From contig JAEXYZ010000026.1 of the NCBI GenBank assembly GCA_023405135.1, positions 1 to 14,300 of the forward strand: DNA of 14,300 nt. The letters run 5' to 3'. Source of the stretch: Bacillota bacterium. GTDB lineage: Bacteria > Bacillota > Bacilli > Bacillales_A > Planococcaceae. Positions 1 through 7,130 of the stretch are shown one piece after another. Numbering within the stretch: position 1 is the first letter of the stretch; every line of letters begins with the position of its first letter. The notes under the pieces were generated by a model. The model was not told the DNA's origin. It did no database searches and saw nothing but the letters and a program-made list of their open reading frames with translations. Both the position numbers and the translations under genes were made by a program.

Positions 1-37
1 ACTTAGAAAGAAAATTTTATGGCGCCAAATTATAAGG

Positions 38-68
38 GAAGTGAGTGCTTAGGTTTTACACTCACTTC
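38..68. terminator. Perfect 10-bp inverted repeat, possible terminator of the upstream gene
   Basis: Arms GAAGTGAGTG (38-47) and CACTCACTTC (59-68) are perfectly complementary around an 11-nt loop. No clear T-run follows on either strand (TAGAGAGTTTGTT on plus, CCCTTATAATT on minus), so this is not a textbook intrinsic terminator. In Bacillus the gene before ydbS is the DEAD-box helicase gene cshA (ydbR), and a hairpin ending that transcript would fit. An operator or a structured 3' end are alternatives. I see nothing else in 1-280. Confidence 0.4.
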
Positions 69-284
69 TAGAGAGTTTGTTAAATTTATGTTATTTTGGT
101 GAATTAAACACCACCATATTTGACAAAGAACCGTTATTCTGTATGAAGAAAGTTCTATTAGGTAAACGCAGCCTTCCAGCAAGAAATATAGAGACTTTGT
201 GTATTTAGAATGCACACCTAATAAACTTGATTTAAGTAAAACCCCAACACTATTAGTTCTAAAAGTATGTTTTTTTGTCTATGT

Positions 285-310
285 TGAAACAATTTTTAGT
301 TTCGTCCGTA
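285..310 (+). promoter_or_regulatory. Sigma-W promoter of ydbST
   Basis: TGAAAC (285-290) and CGTA (307-310) are separated by exactly 16 nt, which is the consensus for the envelope-stress ECF factor sigma-W in Bacillus. Transcription would begin near 317, a short distance before the ydbS ribosome site. B. subtilis ydbST is known to belong to the sigma-W regulon, so motif, spacing and target gene agree. No competing sigma-A promoter is evident. Confidence 0.85.
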
Positions 311-337
311 TAAAAGAAGAGAGAAGAGGTGCTTATT

Positions 338-817
338 GTGCGAAAACAGTTGATGTTTCAAATACCGAGGAAAGGTTTGACCGTATGGAGACTATATGGT
401 TTTATTACTACTTTAATCGTTGTAGTTTTAATGGGGATTCTAAGCTTTTTAGTACATCAATTTGATTGGCCATCGTTTATTTTTTACATAGCAATAGCAT
501 TAGGCTTAATTGTAGCAATAACTTCAATTTGGTTATTTCCAAAAATTCGTTGGGATCACTGGCGTTATGAAGTTCGTGAACACGAAATAGAAATACAAAG
601 TGGTTTGTTTATCGTAACTACAACATTAATTCCAATGGTTCGAGTCCAACATGTTGATACGTCACAAGGTCCAATACTAAAAAAATATGATTTATCAAAT
701 ATTTCAATTTCAACCGCAGCAACAACACATATAATACCAATGCTTATTACACAAGATGCAGATAATTTACGTGCGCGTATTTCTGAACTTGCAAGGGTGG
801 CAGAAGATGATGTCTGA
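338..817 (+). CDS. ydbS: YdbS, membrane protein with one bPH2 (DUF304) domain
   Basis: The protein has 159 residues, the length I recall for B. subtilis YdbS. Two membrane segments (about 22-40 and 47-67) are followed by one bacterial PH-like 2 (DUF304) domain at about 76-155, with the family-like stretch RVQHVDTSQGPI near residue 102. I chose the GTG at 338 because AGAAGAGG (322-329) lies 8 nt upstream; a GTG at 329 would sit on that site. The gene overlaps ydbT by a few bases, so the two are cotranscribed and probably act together at the cytoplasmic membrane. Sigma-W-dependent ydbST has been linked to protection against antimicrobial peptides made by other bacilli. The biochemical function is not established. 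Family assignment is firm; the resistance role here is inferred. Confidence 0.88.
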   Translation: MRKQLMFQIPRKGLTVWRLYGFITTLIVVVLMGILSFLVHQFDWPSFIFYIAIALGLIVAITSIWLFPKIRWDHWRYEVREHEIEIQSGLFIVTTTLIPMVRVQHVDTSQGPILKKYDLSNISISTAATTHIIPMLITQDADNLRARISELARVAEDDV

Positions 818-2327
818 TAAAAAATATAGGCTTCACCCGGTGTCAGCAATTATTAATTTTGTTAAGGGATTAAAGGAATTAATTATCCCGTTCATAATCA
901 TTTTTGTTGCAAATGGTTTTAATCTTTCATTTAATCTAAGAGAAGAAGGATTTTGGGCAAATATAGTGCCGCTTTTAATCTTTACTCTTATTTCAATCAT
1001 TTATTTATTTTCAGGAATTATTAAATGGTGGACATATGTCTATTGGTTTGAGGACAATGAATTAAGAATAACTTATGGTCTTTTTGTAAAAAAGAAACGC
1101 TTTATTCCATTCGATCGTATTCAAAGCTTGAATTATAAAGAAGGTATTTTTCATCGTATTTTTGGTCTTGTTCAAGTAATTGTTGAAACAGCCGGAAGTA
1201 CAGATGGAAAACCGGAAGCAATATTAACTGCAATAACAAAAGAAGCTGCAAATACAATTGAGTATGAGACACGTAAAGTAAAACAGACAATTCATCATGA
1301 GGATGAAATTTTAATCGAGGAACAAGAAAAAAAGCAACAAATCAATGTGATTCATAAAATGTCATCAAAGGATTTAGTCATTTTAGCAACGACTTCAAAT
1401 AGTATAGGAGTTGTGCTTGCTGGGGTAGCTGCTGTACTGACGCAGTTATCGGAGTTTATACCGTATGAATGGATTTTTGAGGAATTATCAGAATTCGTAA
1501 AGTATGGATTTGTTGTTGTTACGATTACTATTTTTGCTGCATTCTTTATGGCATGGCTTGTTTCGATAGCAATTACATTTATTAATTATTACGATTTTAC
1601 AGTGATAGAGGAAGATGAGCGTTTAATTGTTACCCGGGGATTATTAGAGAAAAAGCGTATAACAATACCGCTAAATCGAATTCAAGCGATTAAATTTGTT
1701 GAAAATCCGTTCAGACAAATGTTCGGATACACAGCGGTTGTAGTTGAGAGTGCAAGTGGTGGCTTTGGGAAAAATGACAAGCAAATAACGTTATTCCCTT
1801 TAATTTCTAAAAAACAGGCTTATAAACCACTACAACAATTACTACCACAGTTTGAGTGGACGGTTACATTGACAAGACCGCCTAAGAAGGCAAGACCATT
1901 TTTTTACCGTATCGATTTCATATGGTTAATACCTATCATTGTTATTTGTTCTTATTTCTTTTCCCCATTAGGTCTTTTGTCGATCCTCTTAGTTATACCG
2001 GTTATTTTAATAAGATTATGGCAATATAAAACGACTGGATTTGCAATTAATGGGCAGCAATTAACTATTGTCTATCGGATGTTTAGTCGGATTACTTTTA
2101 TAGTTGAAAAAAATCGTATACAAGCAACTGAATGTAAGCAAAGTTTATTTCAAAAAAGAAAAAACCTTGCTTCAATTCAAATCACAGTAATGTCGGGGAT
2201 GGCAGGGGCAACAGCAAAAGCATCCAATTTAAAAGAACAAGATGCCGAGGTTGTCATGAAATGGTTTGAACGTACGACGTTTGAGCTAGATGTGTGGGAA
2301 AATAAAAACGGGTATGACAATCATTAA
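810..2327 (+). CDS. ydbT: YdbT, membrane protein with three bPH2 (DUF304) domains
   Basis: About 505 residues. Paired hydrophobic segments (about 24-38/52-72, 190-212/233-260 and 369-403) alternate with three bPH2 units at about 80-150, 260-345 and 405-490. The repeats share recognisable cores: FDRIQSLNYKEG, LNRIQAIKFVENP and KNRIQATECKQS. The start is set by AAGGGTGG (793-800): ATG 810 lies 9 nt away, and ATG 807 is an equally possible in-frame start. It overlaps the ydbS stop (815-817), which implies translational coupling. The three-domain layout matches B. subtilis YdbT, partner of YdbS in the sigma-W operon. The stop codon lies in the loop of a terminator hairpin. Molecular function is unknown; an envelope-defence role is inferred from family and promoter. 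Confidence 0.87.
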   Translation: MSDKKYRLHPVSAIINFVKGLKELIIPFIIIFVANGFNLSFNLREEGFWANIVPLLIFTLISIIYLFSGIIKWWTYVYWFEDNELRITYGLFVKKKRFIPFDRIQSLNYKEGIFHRIFGLVQVIVETAGSTDGKPEAILTAITKEAANTIEYETRKVKQTIHHEDEILIEEQEKKQQINVIHKMSSKDLVILATTSNSIGVVLAGVAAVLTQLSEFIPYEWIFEELSEFVKYGFVVVTITIFAAFFMAWLVSIAITFINYYDFTVIEEDERLIVTRGLLEKKRITIPLNRIQAIKFVENPFRQMFGYTAVVVESASGGFGKNDKQITLFPLISKKQAYKPLQQLLPQFEWTVTLTRPPKKARPFFYRIDFIWLIPIIVICSYFFSPLGLLSILLVIPVILIRLWQYKTTGFAINGQQLTIVYRMFSRITFIVEKNRIQATECKQSLFQKRKNLASIQITVMSGMAGATAKASNLKEQDAEVVMKWFERTTFELDVWENKNGYDNH

Positions 2328-2341
2328 TTGTCACACCCGTT
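2307..2341. terminator. Shared terminator hairpin between ydbT and the rhomboid gene
   Basis: Arms 2307-2321 and 2327-2341 pair over 15 positions with a single A-C mismatch around a 5-nt loop. On the minus strand the stem is followed by TTTTTATTTT, a good U-tract, so it ends the rhomboid transcript. On the plus strand a weaker TATATTTTCACTTTTT follows. The ydbT stop codon (2325-2327) spans the loop and the first base of the 3' arm, and the 5' arm is coding sequence. Confidence 0.85.
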
Positions 2342-2347
2342 ATATTT

Positions 2348-2953
2348 TCACTTTTTCCGCCAACGTAAAATGTTCTTTGGTGAAAAATAGGAAAGTCCGA
2401 GCAAGAAGCCTGTTACTAATCCACCAATATGGCCAGCTCTATTTACGTCAGGGGATAAAAACGTAATAACGACACTTATAATAATTAATGGCATAATAAT
2501 TTGTTTGAGCTGTGGCATTGTTTTGCGTGTATAATATACAAGCCCAGCGAATGCTCCAAAGATACCAAATATCGCTCCGCTTGCACCAACACTTGCATAC
2601 ATACCATCTTGTGTTACATAAGTTGCAACATTTCCAAAAATACCGGCCAAAAAGTAAATTGTTAAAAAGCGAGCTTTACCTGCGATTTTTTCAAGTTCAG
2701 GACCGAATAGGAATAATGAAAACATATTAAATAAAACATGGAAAAAACCACCATGTATAAAAATAGAAGTAATAATACGCCACCATTGTCCTTCTTTAAT
2801 TAAATAATTAACACTCATACCTGAGTAAAAGAAAAAATCACCGAAAACAGGTAATACTGTTAAAATATAAACAATGAAATTAAGTCCAATAATAAAAGAA
2901 ACAACAGGATAGAACTTTATAAATTGTTTAAAATTTTCTCTACGAATAAACAT
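2348..2953 (-). CDS. ydcA: Rhomboid family intramembrane serine protease (YdcA-like)
   Basis: 201 residues, close to B. subtilis YdcA. It carries the rhomboid hallmarks: HGGFFHVLFNM at about 67-77 (His and Asn of the oxyanion region), GASG with the nucleophile Ser125, and GHIGG with the catalytic His175 in the last membrane helix. About six hydrophobic segments are visible, the usual core, so it should cleave transmembrane substrates within the cytoplasmic membrane. I chose the ATG at 2953 because AGAGGTGG precedes it by 5 nt on the minus strand; an upstream in-frame ATG at 2977 has no ribosome site. A TATAAT-like box lies on the minus strand at 2976-2981. The gene is divergent from acpS and convergent with ydbT. 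Substrates are unknown. Confidence 0.92.
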   Translation of the reverse strand: MFIRRENFKQFIKFYPVVSFIIGLNFIVYILTVLPVFGDFFFYSGMSVNYLIKEGQWWRIITSIFIHGGFFHVLFNMFSLFLFGPELEKIAGKARFLTIYFLAGIFGNVATYVTQDGMYASVGASGAIFGIFGAFAGLVYYTRKTMPQLKQIIMPLIIISVVITFLSPDVNRAGHIGGLVTGFLLGLSYFSPKNILRWRKK

Positions 2954-3018
2954 ATATCCACCTCTTATATAAATCATTATACATTGTATTTGAATAATAA
3001 ATAAAGGAGAACATTAAA

Positions 3019-3372
3019 ATGATAAAAGGTATCGGATTAGATATTGTTGAGATAAATCGAATTGAAAAAGCGATGAAAAGATCAGGAAAATTTCAAGAAC
3101 GAATATTATCTGAGCATGAATTGAATATATTTTATCAACTATCAGAAAAAAGGAAAGTTGAATTTTTGGCGGGGAGGTTTGCTGCAAAAGAGGCATATTC
3201 AAAAGCAAATGGTACTGGTATCGGAAAAGGCTGTGAGTTTCATCAGATTGAAGTGTTAAAAGATGATTTAGGTAAACCAACTTTATATTTCGATGGGAAA
3301 ATAGTGAGTGGACATGTTAGTATCACACATTCAAAAGAATATGCAGTAGCTCAAGTTATCTTAATTCAATAA
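3019..3372 (+). CDS. acpS: Holo-[acyl-carrier-protein] synthase AcpS
   Basis: 117 residues, the usual AcpS size. This enzyme transfers 4'-phosphopantetheine from CoA to the conserved serine of apo-ACP and so activates fatty acid synthesis; it is a cytosolic trimer. The N-terminal GIGLDIVEI (metal ligand Asp8) and FAAKEAYSKA (metal ligand Glu58) are both present, and HVSITHSKEYAVA (about 99-111) is the typical C-terminal strand. AAGGAG (3004-3009) gives a clear ribosome site for ATG 3019. The neighbours match the B. subtilis ydcA-acpS-ydcC-alr order. Nothing is unusual in the protein. Confidence 0.96.
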   Translation: MIKGIGLDIVEINRIEKAMKRSGKFQERILSEHELNIFYQLSEKRKVEFLAGRFAAKEAYSKANGTGIGKGCEFHQIEVLKDDLGKPTLYFDGKIVSGHVSITHSKEYAVAQVILIQ

Positions 3373-3483
3373 TACATAGATTTATAATTATTTGCGATGT
3401 TGTCCAAAAGTGATAGCATAAAGTTAGACAACCACTCATATATTTGACGTATCGGAGCTGAAAGTAGAAGAAAGGATGGAGTT

Positions 3484-4491
3484 TTGAGACACAAATTAAT
3501 CGCTTTTATTGTCATGTTGTTAAGTGTGCTAATGCTTGCTGCTTGTGGGGAGGATTCACCGGAAGAAGTTTTAAAGGATCTAAATAACAAATGGAATGAC
3601 GTAAAAGGGTACGAGCTAGATGCCACAATGGAAATCAAAACAGGTGCTGAACCAAGAGTTTATGATGTAAACGTGTGGTATACTGAACCAGACTATTATC
3701 GAGTAAAGGTAACACAACAAGGCGAAGATGTAACTCAAATGATTATTCGAAATAAAGAAGGAGTATTTGTTGTTACACCTTCTTTAAGAAAAACGTACAA
3801 GTTCCAAAGTGAATGGCCAAAACAAAATAGCCAAGCCTACCTAATTGGTGCATTAGCAGAAGATTTACTTGCTGATAAGAATGTCCAAATGGAAGAAGAT
3901 GAGAAAAAATATATCTTCACAGCTGCAACTAGAAACAATCATAAGAGCATTATGCCTAAGCAAAAAATTACTGTAGATAAAAAGACAATGTTACCAACAA
4001 CAGTATCAGTTTTAAATGAAACAGAAGAAGAACAATTATTAATTTCATTTAAAAATATTGATTTAGGCATGAAGCATAAAGAAAGTGAATATGCAGTTGA
4101 AAAATTTAATAATAATGAAGAAGAAAAAAGTACAGCTAGTGCCGATATGGAAAGTAAAGAATTCCAAACATATTATCCGATGTTAGATTGGGTAAAACTA
4201 GCTGAAGAGAAAACGGTTAGTGAAGATGGACTAGAACGCGTTATATTAACTTTTGAAGGTGAAAAAGCGTTTACGCTAGTTCAGCAACCGGTTGTTTATG
4301 ATGAAACCTCAACAGTTCCTGTATTTGCACCGGGGGATCCTGCAGATTTAGGATTTACAATTGGAGCAATTACAGATAATTCTATAAGCTGGGAACGTGA
4401 TGGTGTATCATTCTTTATCGCATCAAATAATTTAACAAAAGATGAGATGATGGAAGTTGCAGCTTCAGTTACACCAGGCGGTTTGAAATAA
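3484..4491 (+). CDS. ydcC: YdcC-like lipoprotein, LolA-like fold
   Basis: 335 residues with a lipoprotein signal peptide: RHK, a hydrophobic stretch, then lipobox LAAC with the lipidated Cys21. The rest is a soluble extracytoplasmic domain matching the Bacillus YdcC family, related to the LolA/LolB lipoprotein-carrier fold. The start is a TTG at 3484, 7 nt after AAAGGA (3471-3476). In B. subtilis ydcC is expressed in the mother cell under sigma-E. The related GerS lipoprotein of Clostridioides difficile is needed for spore germination and its gene lies next to an alanine racemase gene, as here. A role in spores is inferred. A CATATATT motif near 3437 could be part of a sigma-E promoter, but I cannot support a full one. 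Confidence 0.85.
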   Translation: MRHKLIAFIVMLLSVLMLAACGEDSPEEVLKDLNNKWNDVKGYELDATMEIKTGAEPRVYDVNVWYTEPDYYRVKVTQQGEDVTQMIIRNKEGVFVVTPSLRKTYKFQSEWPKQNSQAYLIGALAEDLLADKNVQMEEDEKKYIFTAATRNNHKSIMPKQKITVDKKTMLPTTVSVLNETEEEQLLISFKNIDLGMKHKESEYAVEKFNNNEEEKSTASADMESKEFQTYYPMLDWVKLAEEKTVSEDGLERVILTFEGEKAFTLVQQPVVYDETSTVPVFAPGDPADLGFTIGAITDNSISWERDGVSFFIASNNLTKDEMMEVAASVTPGGLK

Positions 4492-4570
4492 GAAATATGA
4501 TTAATAGTAAAAAAATATAAAAAATACCAAAAATCGTAGTTTATAAATAAAAAAAGAGGGTATATATATA

Positions 4571-5695
4571 ATGCAAAACATACAACACTTCCGTCCAACA
4601 AAAGCTATTATTAATTTACAAGCCATTCAAAACAATATCCGTCATTTAAAAGAACATTTAAAACCAAATGTTCAAATAATGGCGGTAGTTAAAGCAAATG
4701 CTTACGGTCATGGAGATGTAGAGGTAGCTCGCGCGGCAATTGAAGCAGGTGCTTCGATGTTAGCTGTTGCAACACCAGAAGAAGCGCTCCATGTCCGCAA
4801 GCATTTCCCTAATATTGATATTTTAATTTTAGGGTATTCACCTGTTTCATTTGCTCCATATGCTGCAAATGAAAATATAACATTAACGGTCTTTTCTACC
4901 GATTGGGTTCAGAATGTTCAGTCATTAAATTTGAACAAACCATTAAAACTACATATTAAAATTGATACTGGCATGGGTAGAATAGGTGTAACTACAATAG
5001 AAGACTTATTGCATCTATATCATTCGATTAGTTTATCTTCTAATTTAATTGTTGATGGTGTATTTACTCACTTTGCAACAGCAGACGAAGAAGATGAAAC
5101 ATACTTCGATAAACAAGTGAAAATGTTTGAACAGTTTATTAGCCAATTATCAGTGAAGCCAAGAATTGTACATGCTGCAAATACTGCGACAATGCTAATG
5201 AAGGATCGACATCTACAATTTGATGCAGTACGTTTTGGTATTTCCATGTATGGTCTTGCACCTTCTGCCTATGTAAAAACAAAATTACCGTTTCCATTAC
5301 AAACAGCTTTCTCATTAGAAACAGAACTTATCGAAGTTAAACAAATTCTGGCAGGTCAGTCTATTGGTTATGGTGCAACATTTACAGCTACAGAACCGTC
5401 CTTTATAGGGACAATACCAATTGGATATGCTGATGGTTTAATACGTAAATATAGTGGACAACATGTATTAGTAGATGGCAAACGAGTCCCAATTATTGGT
5501 CGAATTTGTATGGATCAATGTATGATATTATTACCTACTGCATATAATATAGGTGAAAAAGTAACTTTAATTGGTAAACAAAATGAAGAAGAAATAACAA
5601 TCGATGAATGGGCATCAAAAGTAGATACAATAAACTATGAAGTTCCTTGTATTATCACTTCAAGGGTGCCTAGAATCTACAACACAATATTATAA
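4571..5695 (+). CDS. alr: Alanine racemase (PLP-dependent)
   Basis: 374 residues, a usual length for Alr. It interconverts L- and D-alanine and supplies D-alanine for peptidoglycan. The PLP lysine is Lys41 in AVVKANAYGHG, and the second catalytic residue is Tyr267 in SIGYGATF. DTGMGRIG (about 132-139) and GRICMDQ (310-316) are further family blocks. GAGGG (4556-4560) precedes the ATG by 10 nt, slightly long spacing. The gene follows ydcC after 79 nt of AT-rich DNA without a visible terminator, so cotranscription is likely. The order ydcC-alr-mazEF is conserved with B. subtilis. D-alanine metabolism also affects L-alanine-triggered spore germination, which fits the ydcC pairing. Confidence 0.96.
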   Translation: MQNIQHFRPTKAIINLQAIQNNIRHLKEHLKPNVQIMAVVKANAYGHGDVEVARAAIEAGASMLAVATPEEALHVRKHFPNIDILILGYSPVSFAPYAANENITLTVFSTDWVQNVQSLNLNKPLKLHIKIDTGMGRIGVTTIEDLLHLYHSISLSSNLIVDGVFTHFATADEEDETYFDKQVKMFEQFISQLSVKPRIVHAANTATMLMKDRHLQFDAVRFGISMYGLAPSAYVKTKLPFPLQTAFSLETELIEVKQILAGQSIGYGATFTATEPSFIGTIPIGYADGLIRKYSGQHVLVDGKRVPIIGRICMDQCMILLPTAYNIGEKVTLIGKQNEEEITIDEWASKVDTINYEVPCIITSRVPRIYNTIL

Positions 5696-5762
5696 AATAC
5701 GACAAAATCTCCAACAAAAACCGATATAATTACAAGTATTGATAGATTTTTTAATTCTTTTC

Positions 5763-5791
5763 TTTTCATCTCATCTTTTCGATGATAGAAT
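5763..5791 (+). promoter_or_regulatory. Probable sigma-A promoter of mazEF
   Basis: TTTTCA (5763-5768) and TAGAAT (5786-5791) are separated by 17 nt. Transcription would start near 5798, about 40 nt before the mazE start. The -35 box is only a moderate match, so this is the best candidate in the 141-nt alr-mazE gap rather than a certain promoter. Confidence 0.5.
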
Positions 5792-5836
5792 GAGAACAGA
5801 AGTGAGAATGGTACGGTTTTTGTGGAGGTGCTTGTT

Positions 5837-6124
5837 TTGTACGCAAAAAAAGTTGAAGAAGAAAAGGAAGTAAATCTTACTCTTCCTCAAGAAATGTTAA
5901 ATGAATTTAATCATACACTTGAGCAAAAATCTGGAGACAAGGAGAGTTTTGTTTATATTTCGTCTCGTAGATTATCAACGCACAAGCAACCAAATCAAAT
6001 ACGGGAAGCTTTAATGAAAGGCTATGTAGAAATGTCGCAAATAAATCTGTCAATTTGTAGCGAATGTCTGCATGCAGAATATGAAGCGGAGCATACGGTA
6101 GAGCGTCTCGTAAGCGGGGGATGA
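5837..6124 (+). CDS. mazE: MazE / EndoAI antitoxin
   Basis: 95 residues, compared with 93 for B. subtilis EndoAI. The C-terminal half (ALMKGYVEMSQINL, about 58-71, to the end VERLVSGG) is the highly conserved part that wraps around and inhibits MazF. The N-terminal half should be a ribbon-helix-helix DNA-binding dimer (VNLTLPQEML at 12-21), but residues about 28-52 are diverged. I chose the TTG at 5837 because GGAGG (5824-5828) lies 8 nt upstream; an in-frame GTG at 5822 would overlap that site. It is translationally coupled to mazF. The pair normally represses its own transcription, and the antitoxin is the labile partner. Alternative name: ndoAI. Confidence 0.9.
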   Translation: MYAKKVEEEKEVNLTLPQEMLNEFNHTLEQKSGDKESFVYISSRRLSTHKQPNQIREALMKGYVEMSQINLSICSECLHAEYEAEHTVERLVSGG

Positions 6125-6129
6125 CATTT

Positions 6130-6480
6130 TTGATTGTGAAACGAGGGGACGTTTTTTTTGCAGATCTCTCACCAGTTGTTGGATCTGAACAAGGCGGTAC
6201 TAGGCCCGTATTAATCATTCAAAATGATATAGGAAATCGCTTTAGTCCGACTGTAATCATCGCTGCAATTACTGCGCAAATTCAAAAAGCAAAATTACCA
6301 ACACATGTCGAAATCGATGCGAAAAAATATGGATTCGAACGGAATTCGGTAATTTTGCTTGAACAATTGCGCACAATAGATAAATCTAGACTTACAGATC
6401 GTATTACGCAGTTAGATGAAGAACTTATGGAGAAAGTTGACGTTGCACTTGAAATAAGTCTGGGGTTAATGAAATTTTAA
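6130..6480 (+). CDS. mazF: MazF / EndoA mRNA interferase toxin
   Basis: 116 residues, the same length as B. subtilis EndoA, with near-identical blocks KRGDVFFADLSPVVGSEQGG and VLIIQNDIGNRFSPT. Catalytic Arg25 and Thr48 are both in place, so the toxin should be active. B. subtilis EndoA is a ribosome-independent RNase that cuts U^ACAU; the same specificity is inferred from the close similarity. The start is probably the TTG at 6130, 9 nt after GGGGGA (6115-6120). An ATG at 6121 overlaps the mazE stop but abuts the ribosome site. Transcription ends at the strong hairpin just downstream, so mazEF is separated from the rsb operon. Confidence 0.95.
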   Translation: MIVKRGDVFFADLSPVVGSEQGGTRPVLIIQNDIGNRFSPTVIIAAITAQIQKAKLPTHVEIDAKKYGFERNSVILLEQLRTIDKSRLTDRITQLDEELMEKVDVALEISLGLMKF

Positions 6481-6492
6481 ATACATAATAGT

Positions 6493-6534
6493 AAAAGCAT
6501 CTACTTAACTTAACTTTAAGTAGATGCTTTTTTA
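6493..6534 (+). terminator. Strong intrinsic terminator after mazF
   Basis: A perfect 16-bp stem (6493-6508 with 6516-6531) encloses a 7-nt loop and runs into TTTTTT. The 5' arm starts with an A-run, so it may also work on the minus strand. It begins 12 nt after the mazF stop and should block read-through from mazEF into rsbT. Confidence 0.9.
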
Positions 6535-6594
6535 ATATCTAAACATTCATTTGTCATTATAATGAAAATATTATGTATATTAAGAACTATGTAA

Positions 6595-6624
6595 TTGAAG
6601 TATATATATCCGATAAGATATATT
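6595..6624 (+). promoter_or_regulatory. Candidate sigma-A promoter of the rsbTUVW-sigB operon
   Basis: TTGAAG (6595-6600) and TATATT (6619-6624) have an 18-nt spacer. A short inverted repeat ATATATC/GATATAT (6604-6610 and 6617-6623) overlaps the -10 box. Some promoter is required because the mazF terminator lies upstream. The stretch 6541-6700 is so AT-rich that other pairs are possible, for example TTGTCA 6551-6556 with TATATT 6576-6581 at 19 nt. I see no sigma-B-type motif here. Confidence 0.35.
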
Positions 6625-6716
6625 AGATATAACGAGTTTTAATTACATAATTTACTAGAATAATAAAATATCAAATAGTTTTCCAATATTTTCGTTATTT
6701 TGGCGGAGGTGCAGTC

Positions 6717-7118
6717 ATGTCAGACAAGACGACGGTTCAAATTGTTACAGAATTAGATATTGTATCTGCACGTCAACTTGGTCGTAATGAAGCGAAAGCT
6801 ATCGGTTTTAATAAAGTTGATCAAGCGAGAATTGCAACGGCAATTAGTGAATTGGCAAAAAATATATTTTTATATGCAAGTGTTGGGAGAATTATTATTA
6901 AAAGAATAGGAAAAAATGAAAATAGTGAAAAAGGTATTGCAATTATTGCTATTGATAAAGGTCCTGGAATTCCAGATGTAGGGAAAGTTTTGGAGTATTC
7001 TCCTATGGCTAATAACGGAGCAGGCTTGCGTGCTGTAAAAAGACTAATGGATTTAATTGAAATTCAATCTGAAATAGGGATGGGTACAATTGTTCGAATT
7101 GAGAAATGGCTAAGATAG
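6717..7118 (+). CDS. rsbT: RsbT-type serine kinase, activator of RsbU
   Basis: 133 residues, the RsbT length, of the GHKL ATPase fold. In B. subtilis RsbT phosphorylates RsbS and RsbR in the stressosome, is released, and activates the phosphatase RsbU. The N box (SELAKN, Glu45 to Asn49) and the G1 box (DKGPGIP, Asp80) are intact. The G2/ATP-lid segment is altered: after KVLEY comes SPMANNGAGLRAV (95-107), where B. subtilis RsbT, as I recall it, has a glycine-rich stretch with GGLGAGLPG about two residues longer. GGAGG (6705-6709) gives a clear start. The gene lacks the usual rsbR and rsbS upstream. ATP binding may be changed, but the RsbU-activating surface could persist. Confidence 0.88.
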   Translation: MSDKTTVQIVTELDIVSARQLGRNEAKAIGFNKVDQARIATAISELAKNIFLYASVGRIIIKRIGKNENSEKGIAIIAIDKGPGIPDVGKVLEYSPMANNGAGLRAVKRLMDLIEIQSEIGMGTIVRIEKWLR

Positions 7119-7130
7119 GAAGTGTACTAT

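Noticed and set aside
30..215. 61-codon minus-strand frame in the first intergenic region
   Set aside because: It contains the inverted repeat at 38-68, has no ribosome site, and resembles no family.
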